Positions 9,306 to 18,265 of a stretch of DNA of 32,938 nt are shown one piece after another. How positions within the stretch are numbered: position 1 is the stretch's first letter; each line of letters opens with the position of its first letter. A program made the translations under genes and the position numbers. The DNA is from Acidobacteriota bacterium (GTDB lineage: Bacteria > Acidobacteriota > Terriglobia > Versatilivoradales > Versatilivoraceae). The stretch lies in NCBI GenBank assembly GCA_009841055.1, contig VXMN01000326.1, forward strand, positions 1 to 32,938. The letters are read 5' to 3'. The notes under the pieces are model-generated. The model was given only the letters and a program-made list of their open reading frames with translations, searched no databases and was not told where the DNA came from.

Positions 9306-11264
9306 TCAGTTCGTTTCGGCCATCGTGACCTGCTCTGCCTCCGGACCACAGATCATCAAGAGGATTTCCTGCACCCCCAGCGCCTTGCCGATCTTCCCGT
9401 CGACAACGGGCCGAGCCGTCAACCGGATCCGCTGGGGCATCGGCGTTGCGGGGGCATCCCGACCGGCCACCAGGACGATGGTGGCCAAGTGACGAGGCGG
9501 GAAAAATCGCTCCCTGTGCATGGCCCCGCGTCCGTTTCCCGTCTCCAACAGGCGAGGGTTGACCGTGGTCGTGGCCGCGGCAAGCGCTTGCACCCCGGTG
9601 GGAAGATTCTCCAGTGTCAGGGCGATTTCCCCGTCAAAGCCCTCCTCCGGCTCGGTCACCACGGTGAGCTTGCGGGTTTCTCCACTCCGCAAGTTGATGT
9701 GATCGACCACTTCCCCTCTCCCCATCTTGACCCCAACCTCTCCAAGGTGGGGCACCTGCGGGCGAACCAGCACGCGATATCGGAAGTGCGGGGCAGCTCT
9801 TCGGGTGGTCAGGTCGCGAATCTGCAGGAAATACTCCCCCGCTTGCTCGAAGGTGTAGACGGTCTTGGCCTTTATGGACTTGATCCAGTCGTCTCCCACG
9901 CCTGCGACTTCCCGGTAGATATTGCTCACCAGTTCCGTTCCGGTACTGTCAATGACAACCAGGTGCGGATTGAAGAAGGGCGGCACGGTTTCGGGTGTCT
10001 CGATTTCGAAGGCCAAGGCCTGTCCCGATTCCGCTTTGAATCGAAAGATGTCCACGTCACCCGGATGTTGTATGGCCCCCTCCACGGTCATCGGCAGGGA
10101 CAGGTCCGGTGCCCGGGAGGCCCAATCGTTCGGTTCTTCTTCTCGCGTCGGGCTCGGCAATCGAAGCCTGTCGGCTTGATCGATGGTTTCCGCCAATGGT
10201 GACCGTTTGGATTTTTCCAAGCCAGTGGAATCTTTGGCGCCCACGGCGGTCTTGCCATCCTGGCCCGGTTCCGGGACCCGGATCGCCCGCGACCACAAAC
10301 GGGTGAGGTGGTCGCGATCGATCCTCCTGGAAAAGTCCCGTTCCTGCCAGACAAGGGGACTTGAACCGTGGGCGGGATCGCCCGGAAAACGGCGGTGGTC
10401 GGCTCCCGAATCCCGCGCCGGCGTGGGAATGACCCGAAGCTGGTAGGAAAAGTCGGGGCCTCCTTGACCTTCCAAGGTCCCAACCTCCGCCAAATAGCGC
10501 CCCTTTCGGTCGAATCGGCGAATCAATCTCGGCAGAAAATGAGAGGTCACCCACTGGTGATTTCCCGGACCGGGGCCCGTTTCGTCCCTGACCTCCAACC
10601 GCTTGATCCGCTGGGAATCGAACCAGCTTCCCGTGGGCTCGTAGAGGATCAGTTGCGGGTCGCCGGCCACGGTAGCGGCGGCAAAGGTGGAGGTGATCAC
10701 TTCAAAACGCAGGTGTTGTCCTTCGCCGACTTCAAAAGCATAGTAGTCGAGCTCGCCGGGGTGACCGAGCCTGCCGTTGACAACCACCGGAATCGTGATG
10801 GGCTGGGCACTCTGCGGGGAATTGATGGATTGCCCGCTCTCCTGGATCTGCGGCTCCGGATTGACCAGCAACGCCAGCGGGTTCGAAAGTCCCTGGCGGG
10901 AAACCAGTCGAAACGTATGGGCACCCACAGCCGCCTTGTGGTCCACGTTGAGTTTCAGGACGACGTGGTGGAACTCCTTGGTGTCCTTGGCCGTGGTGCC
11001 GGCCTGTTGAACGACGTCGACCTCTTCAACCGTCTTCTCTATTTTCCGGACTTCCGCCTCAAGCGCGTCGCAGTCGAACCAGACACCATAGACGCTGCCC
11101 AGATTCTCTCCTCGAATGCGCACCTCGAAACTCGTTCCCGGCTGCCCACCCAAAGGGAACAGGGAGCTGACCTGCGGATCTGCGTTCTCCTTCGCAGATA
11201 CCGGGTTTCCTGAAGCGGCCAGGAATAGGGAAACAACCAGGAACGTACGGAGATGCAGCTTCAT
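9306..11264 (-). CDS. PPC (pre-peptidase C-terminal-like) domain protein with N-terminal IPT/TIG-like segment
   Basis: Start at 11264 gives a signal peptide (MKLHLRTFLVVSLFLAASGNPVSA); SLFPLGGQPGTSFEVRIRGENL; repeated GELDYYAFEVGEGQHLRFEV / GDVDIFRFKAESGQALAFEIETP PPC motifs; operon-like position. Confidence 0.82.
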   Translation of the reverse strand: MKLHLRTFLVVSLFLAASGNPVSAKENADPQVSSLFPLGGQPGTSFEVRIRGENLGSVYGVWFDCDALEAEVRKIEKTVEEVDVVQQAGTTAKDTKEFHHVVLKLNVDHKAAVGAHTFRLVSRQGLSNPLALLVNPEPQIQESGQSINSPQSAQPITIPVVVNGRLGHPGELDYYAFEVGEGQHLRFEVITSTFAAATVAGDPQLILYEPTGSWFDSQRIKRLEVRDETGPGPGNHQWVTSHFLPRLIRRFDRKGRYLAEVGTLEGQGGPDFSYQLRVIPTPARDSGADHRRFPGDPAHGSSPLVWQERDFSRRIDRDHLTRLWSRAIRVPEPGQDGKTAVGAKDSTGLEKSKRSPLAETIDQADRLRLPSPTREEEPNDWASRAPDLSLPMTVEGAIQHPGDVDIFRFKAESGQALAFEIETPETVPPFFNPHLVVIDSTGTELVSNIYREVAGVGDDWIKSIKAKTVYTFEQAGEYFLQIRDLTTRRAAPHFRYRVLVRPQVPHLGEVGVKMGRGEVVDHINLRSGETRKLTVVTEPEEGFDGEIALTLENLPTGVQALAAATTTVNPRLLETGNGRGAMHRERFFPPRHLATIVLVAGRDAPATPMPQRIRLTARPVVDGKIGKALGVQEILLMICGPEAEQVTMAETN

Positions 11265-11444
11265 GGACCTTTTTCCCGTCAACGGGCCGGGCGAATGCTT
11301 GCCAAGTGTAAGCCTTTTGCTGTGCATTGGATAGCCCCAATATACAGAGACCAGGCCAACCTGACAACTCCAAAGGCGGTCAGTGGCACAGGACCACAAA
11401 AATCTTGACAAGTGCCTCAGAAAGATCACACTTGAGGCCCAATC

Positions 11445-11951
11445 ATGAAACCATACCTTTACATCCTGATTGTCCTGTCGGTTGGAGGGGTCATCGGCTT
11501 CTTTGTGGGGCGGGAGATGGTTGTCGCCCCGCCCCGGGTCGAAACCCCGGTGGAGACCACCCAGGCCGATTCGGAAGCAATTCACCGAATCCTGGAAAGG
11601 CAGGTCGAGGCCTATCGGCTCAAGGATGCGCTGCTGCTGATGCGGGACTGCGAGGAATCTTTCGTGGAAATCGATGGAAACAGCGGCAGGAGCTACAACC
11701 TGGCTCAGGCGCTGGTCCATTACCACGAGCAGTTCCGACCTGATCAGGGCATTCGCCTCCAACTCAGACAGCCCGAGATGACCATCACCCACAACTCCGC
11801 GGTAGTTCGATCACACTACGTCAAGACTTCGGACAGATACGCCGATCAGGGCATTGACAGAGTGACAGGGGACGGCCAGTGGCTGCTGACCAAAGTTGGA
11901 GGCGTCTGGCAAATCACTGTTTTCTTCAGAACCGAAACCATACAGCAGTAG
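11445..11951 (+). CDS. Membrane-anchored SnoaL/NTF2-like (DUF4440-like) hypothetical protein
   Basis: N-terminal TM (YILIVLSVGGVIGFFVG) then ~120 aa NTF2-like pattern (EAIHRILERQVEAYRLKDALLLMRDCEESFVEIDG ... WQITVFF). Confidence 0.6.
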   Translation: MKPYLYILIVLSVGGVIGFFVGREMVVAPPRVETPVETTQADSEAIHRILERQVEAYRLKDALLLMRDCEESFVEIDGNSGRSYNLAQALVHYHEQFRPDQGIRLQLRQPEMTITHNSAVVRSHYVKTSDRYADQGIDRVTGDGQWLLTKVGGVWQITVFFRTETIQQ

Positions 11952-12011
11952 GGTTCCGGGTACCGTCGGGATCTACCCTGAAGCGGCCTTGAATCAGGCC
12001 TGCAAGGATCC

Positions 12012-12356
12012 TTGGGAGGGCTCACCTTGCTGAACTTCGAGACCTTTTACCTCATCTCCATTCCCGGATTTGTGGTCGGCATCATGACCGGGCGTTTTTT
12101 CGCCGGGCGCCACTGGCAGAACATGGGAAGCCGCATGGGCAGTGCCGCCAAGCTCATCGGCGGGATGGTCTTTCTCGTCTATCTGGTCTCCATTCCCCTG
12201 ATTCTGGCGATCATGCTGATCTACCTGATCCATTTGCAGGAAGCTGAACCGGCAAAGATAGCCGTCACCCTGCTGGCCGGTCTTTGGATGGCGGCCAATT
12301 TCGTCCTGGAAATCGTCAACCTGGTCAACCACCGGTCTCCAAATCAATCCAGGTAG
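12012..12356 (+). CDS. Small hypothetical membrane protein
   Basis: Hydrophobic segments (FYLISIPGFVVGIMTGRFFAG, LVYLVSIPLILAIMLIYLI, ALLAGLWMAANFVLEIV-type); 3' end overlaps the convergent gene by ~13 bp. Confidence 0.55.
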   Translation: MGGLTLLNFETFYLISIPGFVVGIMTGRFFAGRHWQNMGSRMGSAAKLIGGMVFLVYLVSIPLILAIMLIYLIHLQEAEPAKIAVTLLAGLWMAANFVLEIVNLVNHRSPNQSR

Positions 12357-13312
12357 TAGCCTGCCCCGATCAGCACCGGAACCCCGAAGGATGTGATTCT
12401 CTTGACGAAGGTCAGCTTGCGTTGCCACTGGTTGGTGGCCGGATTCCGGTTCGAGTAGTAGAGGAAGGTTCCACCGAAGGCATTGGCAACGCCCAGAACG
12501 TTCCGTCCCCCGAAGGTGCCGATGAAATCGGAGGACAACTCGGAGCCGAGCAGGGGATTGGCCGGGGACCCGGTAAAGAGAGTGTAGCCGTAGGTGTCGA
12601 GGCCGAACAGATAGATGGAGCCACGCCGCCAGCGGGGGTCGTTGGCCAGGCTGACCGAGGCGAAATACCCGTTTGAGTCGAGTTCCATGGCGGCGCAGCG
12701 GACTAACTCCTGCAGCCTTTCGGGTGAAGGATCCTCCTCCAGCCTCATGGCGCTGACTTCTTCGCTCCAGCAGGTGCCCGGAATGTCACGCCGATAGATT
12801 CCTGCCCCGATCGCCGCCGGGGTTCCACCCCAGTCGAGTGCCTTGACATAGGAAGACTTCGGCTCATCCCTGCCGGTGGACGGATTGGTGAAGGAGTAGT
12901 AGATCCAGCCCTCGTCGGAGTGGCCCATGACACGAGTCAGCTCCTTGTAGTAGTCGTTGCCGAAAGCGTCGATCAGCAACCCCCAGGGCTCCCCTTCCCT
13001 GGAGGGGTCGGGTGGGAATACGAGGGCTCGAGCCATATCGGTCATGGGAGTCACTTCGTCGACGAAGATATAGGTGGGGCCGCTCTTCCATCGCTCGTCC
13101 TCGTTGAAGGCTCGCCGAGCCTCCTCGATGCCCATTCCCTGGGCGAACTCGTAGGCGCATTGGACAAAGGCCTGGACGTCGTCCTGGGTGCGCACGGCGC
13201 TGGCGACGACGGATTTCTCCGCGCAGGTCCGAGTCTGAGCGACAACCGATTCCTGTACACCCAAAATCAGTGCGCAGAAAATCAGCAGCAAACGGATATA
13301 AGGTACATGCAT
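12344..13312 (-). CDS. Secreted protein with two Cache-like segments
   Basis: Signal peptide (IRLLLIFCALILGVQESVVA); two halves with parallel pattern ERWKSGPTYIFV..GWIYYSFTNPSTGRDEPKSSYVKAL..IGAGIY and DPRWRRGSIYLFG..TFLYYSNRNPATNQWQRKLTFVKRI..IGAGYYL. Confidence 0.65.
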   Translation of the reverse strand: MHVPYIRLLLIFCALILGVQESVVAQTRTCAEKSVVASAVRTQDDVQAFVQCAYEFAQGMGIEEARRAFNEDERWKSGPTYIFVDEVTPMTDMARALVFPPDPSREGEPWGLLIDAFGNDYYKELTRVMGHSDEGWIYYSFTNPSTGRDEPKSSYVKALDWGGTPAAIGAGIYRRDIPGTCWSEEVSAMRLEEDPSPERLQELVRCAAMELDSNGYFASVSLANDPRWRRGSIYLFGLDTYGYTLFTGSPANPLLGSELSSDFIGTFGGRNVLGVANAFGGTFLYYSNRNPATNQWQRKLTFVKRITSFGVPVLIGAGYYLD

Positions 13313-13427
13313 GGTAAATCCTCCCTCGGTTCATGGGACACGGACGACCGATCGCCGGCACGAGCGTCGGCCAATTCGTATTGATGGTTCCGGGCACGAA
13401 GACAATAACACTGCAGACATACTCTAC

Positions 13428-13450
13428 CACTCTATTGTGCAAATAGTGTG
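13428..13450. promoter_or_regulatory. Imperfect dyad CACTCTATT-GTGCA-AATAGTGTG (candidate operator)
   Basis: 9-bp arms with one mismatch, 5-nt loop, in the AT-richer gap upstream of the Cache-like gene. Confidence 0.35.
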
Positions 13451-13563
13451 GAGAGGTCAGTTAAGTGTTTGTAATGTAAGGGGTTTTATCCTGTCCATCG
13501 AAGTTCAATTACGCGGCTGAGCGGCCTATCGGGACAGGGGCCGGGCTTGGCTGGAAGCAAGGG

Positions 13564-14517
13564 TTAGAACCCGGTCGGCGGGTCGCCATTCAAGTCTTCG
13601 AACAGCGATGTGCTCAGATAACGTTCGCCGGTGCTCGGAAGGACGGTCACGATCAGCTTCCCTTCGTTTTCCGGCCGTCTGCTCACCTCTACGGCGGCGT
13701 GAGCGGCGGCTCCGGAGGATATCCCCACCAGCAACCCCTCCTCCCGAATCAAGCGACGGGCCATGTGAATGGCCTGCTCGTTGGTGACTCGGATCACCTC
13801 GTCGATCACGCCGGTGTTGAGAATGTCCGGAATAAAGCCGGCGCCGATGCCCTGGATCTCGTGCCACCCGGGGCTCCCGCCGGAGATTACAGCGGAATCC
13901 TCCGGTTCCACGGCGATGACTTGAAAGCCCGGCTTCCTGGACTTGAGGATTTCCCCCACACCGGTAATGGTGCCGCCCGTACCGACGCCTCCCACAAAGA
14001 TGTCGATCCGGCCTTCGGTATCGTTCCAGATCTCCTCGGCCGTCGTCTCGCGGTGAATCTTGGGATTGGCCCGATTGCGGAACTGCTGGGGTATCCACGA
14101 ATTGGGTGTCTCGGCGGCCAGCCTCTCGGCTGCCTTGATAGCCCCCTTCATGCCCTCGAATCCGGGAGTCAGGACCAGTTCGGCGCCGAAGGCTCTGAGG
14201 AGCGTGCGCCGTTCCAGGCTCATGGTATCGGGCATGGAAAGAATGAGCCGATACCCCTTCACCGCGCAGACGAAGGCCAGGGCGATTCCGGTGTTGCCGC
14301 TGGTGGGTTCGATGATCACCGTGTCCTTGTCGATGGCGCCCATCCTCTCGGCTTCATGGATCATGCTGATCCCGATACGATCCTTGACGCTTCCGGCAGG
14401 GTTGTGGGACTCCATCTTGGCCACCACCGTGGCCACCGCCCCCGAAGTCACGCGATTCAGCCGCACCAGGGGAGTATTCCCCATCAGTTCAAGGACATTG
14501 TTTGCGATCCTCGCCAT
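13564..14517 (-). CDS. cysK: Cysteine synthase A (O-acetylserine sulfhydrylase)
   Basis: [28 protein letters not shown] (PLP lysine), [45 protein letters not shown] upstream of the ATG. Confidence 0.96.
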   Translation of the reverse strand: MARIANNVLELMGNTPLVRLNRVTSGAVATVVAKMESHNPAGSVKDRIGISMIHEAERMGAIDKDTVIIEPTSGNTGIALAFVCAVKGYRLILSMPDTMSLERRTLLRAFGAELVLTPGFEGMKGAIKAAERLAAETPNSWIPQQFRNRANPKIHRETTAEEIWNDTEGRIDIFVGGVGTGGTITGVGEILKSRKPGFQVIAVEPEDSAVISGGSPGWHEIQGIGAGFIPDILNTGVIDEVIRVTNEQAIHMARRLIREEGLLVGISSGAAAHAAVEVSRRPENEGKLIVTVLPSTGERYLSTSLFEDLNGDPPTGF

Positions 14518-14525
14518 GGAGCCTC

Positions 14526-14963
14526 CTAGATGTAGTACATGATCTGCGGGTCCAGCTTCTTCCGCCTTTCACACACCTCTTCAACCGTGGTCGTGCGCAG
14601 GACTTCGGAGGCATGTTCAAAGATCTCCGACCAGAGATCCCTGAGAATTTTCCGGGTCGGATCCTGGTTTGACCCCTCTCTCATGAAGACGTCGTTGCTG
14701 TCGATCGAGCCCTCCAGTGCCCTGACCACCTGCAGCAGGTTGATATGGCTGGCAGACCGGGCCAACTGGTATCCGCCCTGACGCCCGCGGCTGCTCTCGA
14801 CCAGTCCGGCCTTTTTCAGGAACAGCAGGAGCTGGTCCAGGTACTGTTTGGGAATGTTCTGTCGTTCGGCGATCTGGGCGCTCTGAACCGGAGCCTCAAG
14901 GGAATGCAAGGCCAGATCGATGACCGCCAACAGGCCATATTCACCTTTTGTGGACAATCTCAT
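14526..14963 (-). CDS. Rrf2 family transcriptional regulator, CymR-like
   Basis: [66 protein letters not shown]; only one Cys (no three-Cys Fe-S cluster); C-terminus IMYYI. Confidence 0.93.
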   Translation of the reverse strand: MRLSTKGEYGLLAVIDLALHSLEAPVQSAQIAERQNIPKQYLDQLLLFLKKAGLVESSRGRQGGYQLARSASHINLLQVVRALEGSIDSNDVFMREGSNQDPTRKILRDLWSEIFEHASEVLRTTTVEEVCERRKKLDPQIMYYI

Positions 14964-15142
14964 GATCGACCGGCCCGCCGGACTAATACATGACTAAAAT
15001 AATCCAAATACTGTAAGTACTTGATTTTGACACCTTCCGTCAACAATAATATCAGACTAACCTAAAGAAATCACTTGACTTTTGTGAAATACCCCAATAT
15101 ATTGACTATTTTTATTAACTTAGTCATCTTTTTCTGAGAATC
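14964..15142. promoter_or_regulatory. AT-rich divergent promoter/operator region between the Rrf2 gene and cysH
   Basis: Sigma70-like TTGACT (15075-15080), 17-nt spacer, TATATT (15098-15103) toward cysH; repeated GACTAA/TTAGTC half-sites including TGACTA-N12-TAGTCA at 15103-15126. Confidence 0.6.
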
Positions 15143-15883
15143 ATGGTTGCCACTTCAAAAGACGCGGGTGAAATTGAGCGGTGGCGGGACCAGTTGCGCT
15201 CGTCCTCGCCCAGTGAGATCCTGAAATGGGCCCATCGCCGATTCGGCCCCCGGGTGGTGTTCGCCACGGCCCTGGGCCTGGAAGACCAGGTGATTACCCA
15301 CTTCCTGGCCCAAGACGCCCTCCCTGTTCGGATCGTGACTCTGGACACCGGCAGACTCTTTCCGGAAACCCTTCAGCTTGTCGAAAGGACCGAAGAGCGA
15401 TACCGGCTGAGAATCGAAACCTTTTTCCCCCGAACCGAAGAGGTGGAGACCATGGTCCGGGACCATGGCATCAACCTCTTTTACCGGAGTGTCGAGTTGA
15501 GACAGCTCTGTTGCCGCATCAGGAAAATCCACCCCCTGGCGCGGGCGCTCAAGGACATGGACGCCTGGATCTGCGGTCTCAGGCGACAGCAATCGGTGAC
15601 TCGACGTGATGTGTTTCCCGTCCAATGGGACGACAGCAACGGGCTGGTCAAGATCAATCCTCTCTGGAATTGGGAGGAGTCCCGCCTTTGGGAGACCGTC
15701 AAGGCCAACCAGATACCCTACAATCCGTTGCACGAACAAGGCTTTCTGAGCATCGGCTGCGCCTGCTGCACGCGGGCCGTGGAACCGGGAGAAGACCTGC
15801 GGGCCGGACGCTGGTGGTGGGAGCGTCCCGAGCACAAGGAATGCGGACTGCACCGCCGTCCGAGTCCCGCCGCGAACCGGTGA
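15143..15883 (+). CDS. cysH: Assimilatory APS (adenylylsulfate) reductase, [4Fe-4S] type
   Basis: ALGLEDQVITHFL, TLDTGRLFPET, paired Cys motifs LCCRIRK and CACC, then RWWWE..KECGLH. Confidence 0.93.
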   Translation: MVATSKDAGEIERWRDQLRSSSPSEILKWAHRRFGPRVVFATALGLEDQVITHFLAQDALPVRIVTLDTGRLFPETLQLVERTEERYRLRIETFFPRTEEVETMVRDHGINLFYRSVELRQLCCRIRKIHPLARALKDMDAWICGLRRQQSVTRRDVFPVQWDDSNGLVKINPLWNWEESRLWETVKANQIPYNPLHEQGFLSIGCACCTRAVEPGEDLRAGRWWWERPEHKECGLHRRPSPAANR

Positions 15884-15942
15884 TATTTGTGTTGACGCCC
15901 CTCTTCCGCTGCCTTCCAAACCGGGAAAGCTGAACCGAAACC

Positions 15943-16848
15943 ATGGACAGCTATTTTCTATCCCACCTGGACGTCCTGGAGGCCGAGGCCATCTACGTCA
16001 TGCGTGAAGTGGCCTCGGAATTCGAGCGGCCGGTGCTGCTCTTCTCTGGCGGAAAGGACTCCATCTGCCTGTTGAGGCTGGCCGAGAAGGCCTTTCGTCC
16101 GGCCCACTTCCCCTTTCCCCTGCTGCACATCGATACCGGCCACAACTTTCCGGAGGTAATCGAGTTTCGTGACCGGCGGGTCAAGGAGCTTGGGGAGAGG
16201 TTGATCGTCCGCACCGTGGATGACGCCATCGACGCAGGCATCGTCACCGAGCCCGGCGGGACAGACAAGAGCCGCAACTGGCTGCAGATCCCCACTCTGC
16301 TGCACGCTCTGGAGGAGTTCAAATTCGACGCTGCCTTCGGGGGAGCGCGCCGCGACGAGGAAAAATCCAGGGCCAAGGAAAGGTTCTTTTCCTTTCGAGA
16401 CGAATTTGGACAGTGGGACCCGCGCAACCAGCGACCGGAGCTCTGGAGTGTTTACAACACCAGGATACACCCGGGTCAGCACATCCGCGTCTTCCCCCTG
16501 TCCAATTGGACCGAACTGGATGTCTGGCAATACGTCGCCAGGGAGAAGCTGGAAATTCCGAGCATCTATTTCAGCCACCGGCGGGAGGTCTTCCGAAGGG
16601 ACGGTCTTTGGATGAGCGCCTCCGACCTGCTTCCGCTCAAGCGCGGAGAGGCGATCGAAACCCGGTCGATTCGCTTCAGGACGGTTGGGGATATCCTCTG
16701 TACGGCGGCCATTGAATCGTCCTGCTCCACGGTTGAGGAAATCATCGGAGAAGTCTCTTCCCTCAAGGTAACGGAACGGGGCGCCCGGGCCGATGACAAA
16801 GTCTCAGAAACTTCCATGGAAGACCGTAAGCGGGAGGGGTATTTCTAG
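15943..16848 (+). CDS. cysD: Sulfate adenylyltransferase subunit 2
   Basis: LFSGGKDSICLLRLAEKAF, HIDTGHNFPEVIEFRD, FGGARRDEEKSRAKERFFSFRDEFGQWDPRNQRPELW, NWTELDVWQYV. Confidence 0.97.
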   Translation: MDSYFLSHLDVLEAEAIYVMREVASEFERPVLLFSGGKDSICLLRLAEKAFRPAHFPFPLLHIDTGHNFPEVIEFRDRRVKELGERLIVRTVDDAIDAGIVTEPGGTDKSRNWLQIPTLLHALEEFKFDAAFGGARRDEEKSRAKERFFSFRDEFGQWDPRNQRPELWSVYNTRIHPGQHIRVFPLSNWTELDVWQYVAREKLEIPSIYFSHRREVFRRDGLWMSASDLLPLKRGEAIETRSIRFRTVGDILCTAAIESSCSTVEEIIGEVSSLKVTERGARADDKVSETSMEDRKREGYF

Positions 16849-18168
16849 GTGAATGCCGGAACGAACGATCCTCAGGTTACGGTTCAGTTGCTGCGGTTTA
16901 CCACCTGCGGCAGCGTCGACGATGGGAAGAGCACCCTGATCGGCCGCTTGCTCCACGATTCCAAGTTGATCCTGGAAGATCAATTGGCCGCGCTGAAGCG
17001 AGCCAGCCTGATGCGCGGCGAATCGGAGGTCAACCTGGCCAACCTCACCGACGGACTGCGGGCCGAGCGGGAACAAGGCATCACCATCGATGTCGCCTAC
17101 CGCTACTTCGCCACACCCCGCAGGCGGTTCATCGTTGCTGACACCCCGGGTCACGTTCAGTACACCCGCAACATGGTCACCGGCGCCTCCACCAGCAGCC
17201 TGGCCCTGATCCTGGTGGACGCTCGCACGGGAATCATCGAGCAGACCCGCAGGCATGCCACCATCGCATCCCTGCTGGGCATTCCCCACCTGGTGCTGTG
17301 TGTCAACAAGATGGACCTGGTCGATTTTTCCGAAGAGGTTTTCGAATCCATTCGGCAGGACTTCACCCGATTTTCGACCCGGCTCAAAATCAGGGACGTC
17401 ACCTTCGTCCCCATGAGCGCCCTGCTGGGAGACAACGTGGTCGACCGCTCCTCCAGCATGCCCTGGTATCTGGGCGAGACGCTTCTTTCCTTTCTGGAGA
17501 GCGTCCACATCGCCAGCGACTGGAACATGCAGGATCCCCGCTTCCCGGTTCAATGGGTCATCCGCCCCCAGTTCGGCCGCTCCACCGATTTCAGGGCCTT
17601 TGCCGGACAGGTCTCCAGCGGGGCCTTCAGAGTCGGCGACCGGGTCACGGTTCTTCCGTCCGGAAGACAGTCCCGGATTCGGGACATTCAACTCATGGGC
17701 CGATCCCTGGAGGTTGCCCACGCCCCCATGTCGGCTTGCATCCTGCTTGAAGACACCATCGACGTCAGTCGAGGGGACCTGATCGTGGCCTCCGACAATC
17801 TGCCCCACGTCGGCAAGGACCTGGAAGCCATGTGCTGCTGGATGGACGAGACTCCCCTGCAGCTCGGCAAGAAATACCTGCTGAAGCACACCACTCACAG
17901 CACCAAGGCCATGGTTCACCACTTGCACTATCGGCTGGATATCAACCGGCTGGAGGAGGACTCGGCTCACGTGCTGAAACTCAACGAGATCGGACGCATC
18001 GCCCTGAAGACGGCCACTCCCCTGCTATACGACCGCTATCACCGCAACCGGAGCCTGGGTGGCTTCGTGCTCATCGACGAATCCACCCATGCCACGGTGG
18101 GAGCCGGCATGCTGGAGGAACCCGCCAAACCCGCCCCTCTTCCGGAACGTGTCGACTACTCCATCTGA
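16849..18168 (+). CDS. cysN: Sulfate adenylyltransferase subunit 1 (GTPase), no CysC fusion
   Basis: TCGSVDDGKSTLIGRLL, EQGITIDVAYRYF, DTPGHVQYTRNMVTGAS, NKMDLVDF; GTG start immediately after the cysD TAG. Confidence 0.97.
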   Translation: MNAGTNDPQVTVQLLRFTTCGSVDDGKSTLIGRLLHDSKLILEDQLAALKRASLMRGESEVNLANLTDGLRAEREQGITIDVAYRYFATPRRRFIVADTPGHVQYTRNMVTGASTSSLALILVDARTGIIEQTRRHATIASLLGIPHLVLCVNKMDLVDFSEEVFESIRQDFTRFSTRLKIRDVTFVPMSALLGDNVVDRSSSMPWYLGETLLSFLESVHIASDWNMQDPRFPVQWVIRPQFGRSTDFRAFAGQVSSGAFRVGDRVTVLPSGRQSRIRDIQLMGRSLEVAHAPMSACILLEDTIDVSRGDLIVASDNLPHVGKDLEAMCCWMDETPLQLGKKYLLKHTTHSTKAMVHHLHYRLDINRLEEDSAHVLKLNEIGRIALKTATPLLYDRYHRNRSLGGFVLIDESTHATVGAGMLEEPAKPAPLPERVDYSI

Positions 18169-18265
18169 TCCGGCCTCTCCCCACAATAGTTGAACAATCT
18201 TCAGGCTGTGAGGTTATATTAGGGGCTTCAATTTCATCCCGACGGGCCACGAGAGGAAACCATCC

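Noticed and set aside
14526-14963. Rrf2 protein as IscR/NsrR-type Fe-S sensor
   Set aside because: Only one cysteine, lacking the three-Cys cluster; context and C-terminus fit CymR better.
16804-17970. 388-aa minus-strand ORF
   Set aside because: Antisense shadow of cysN.
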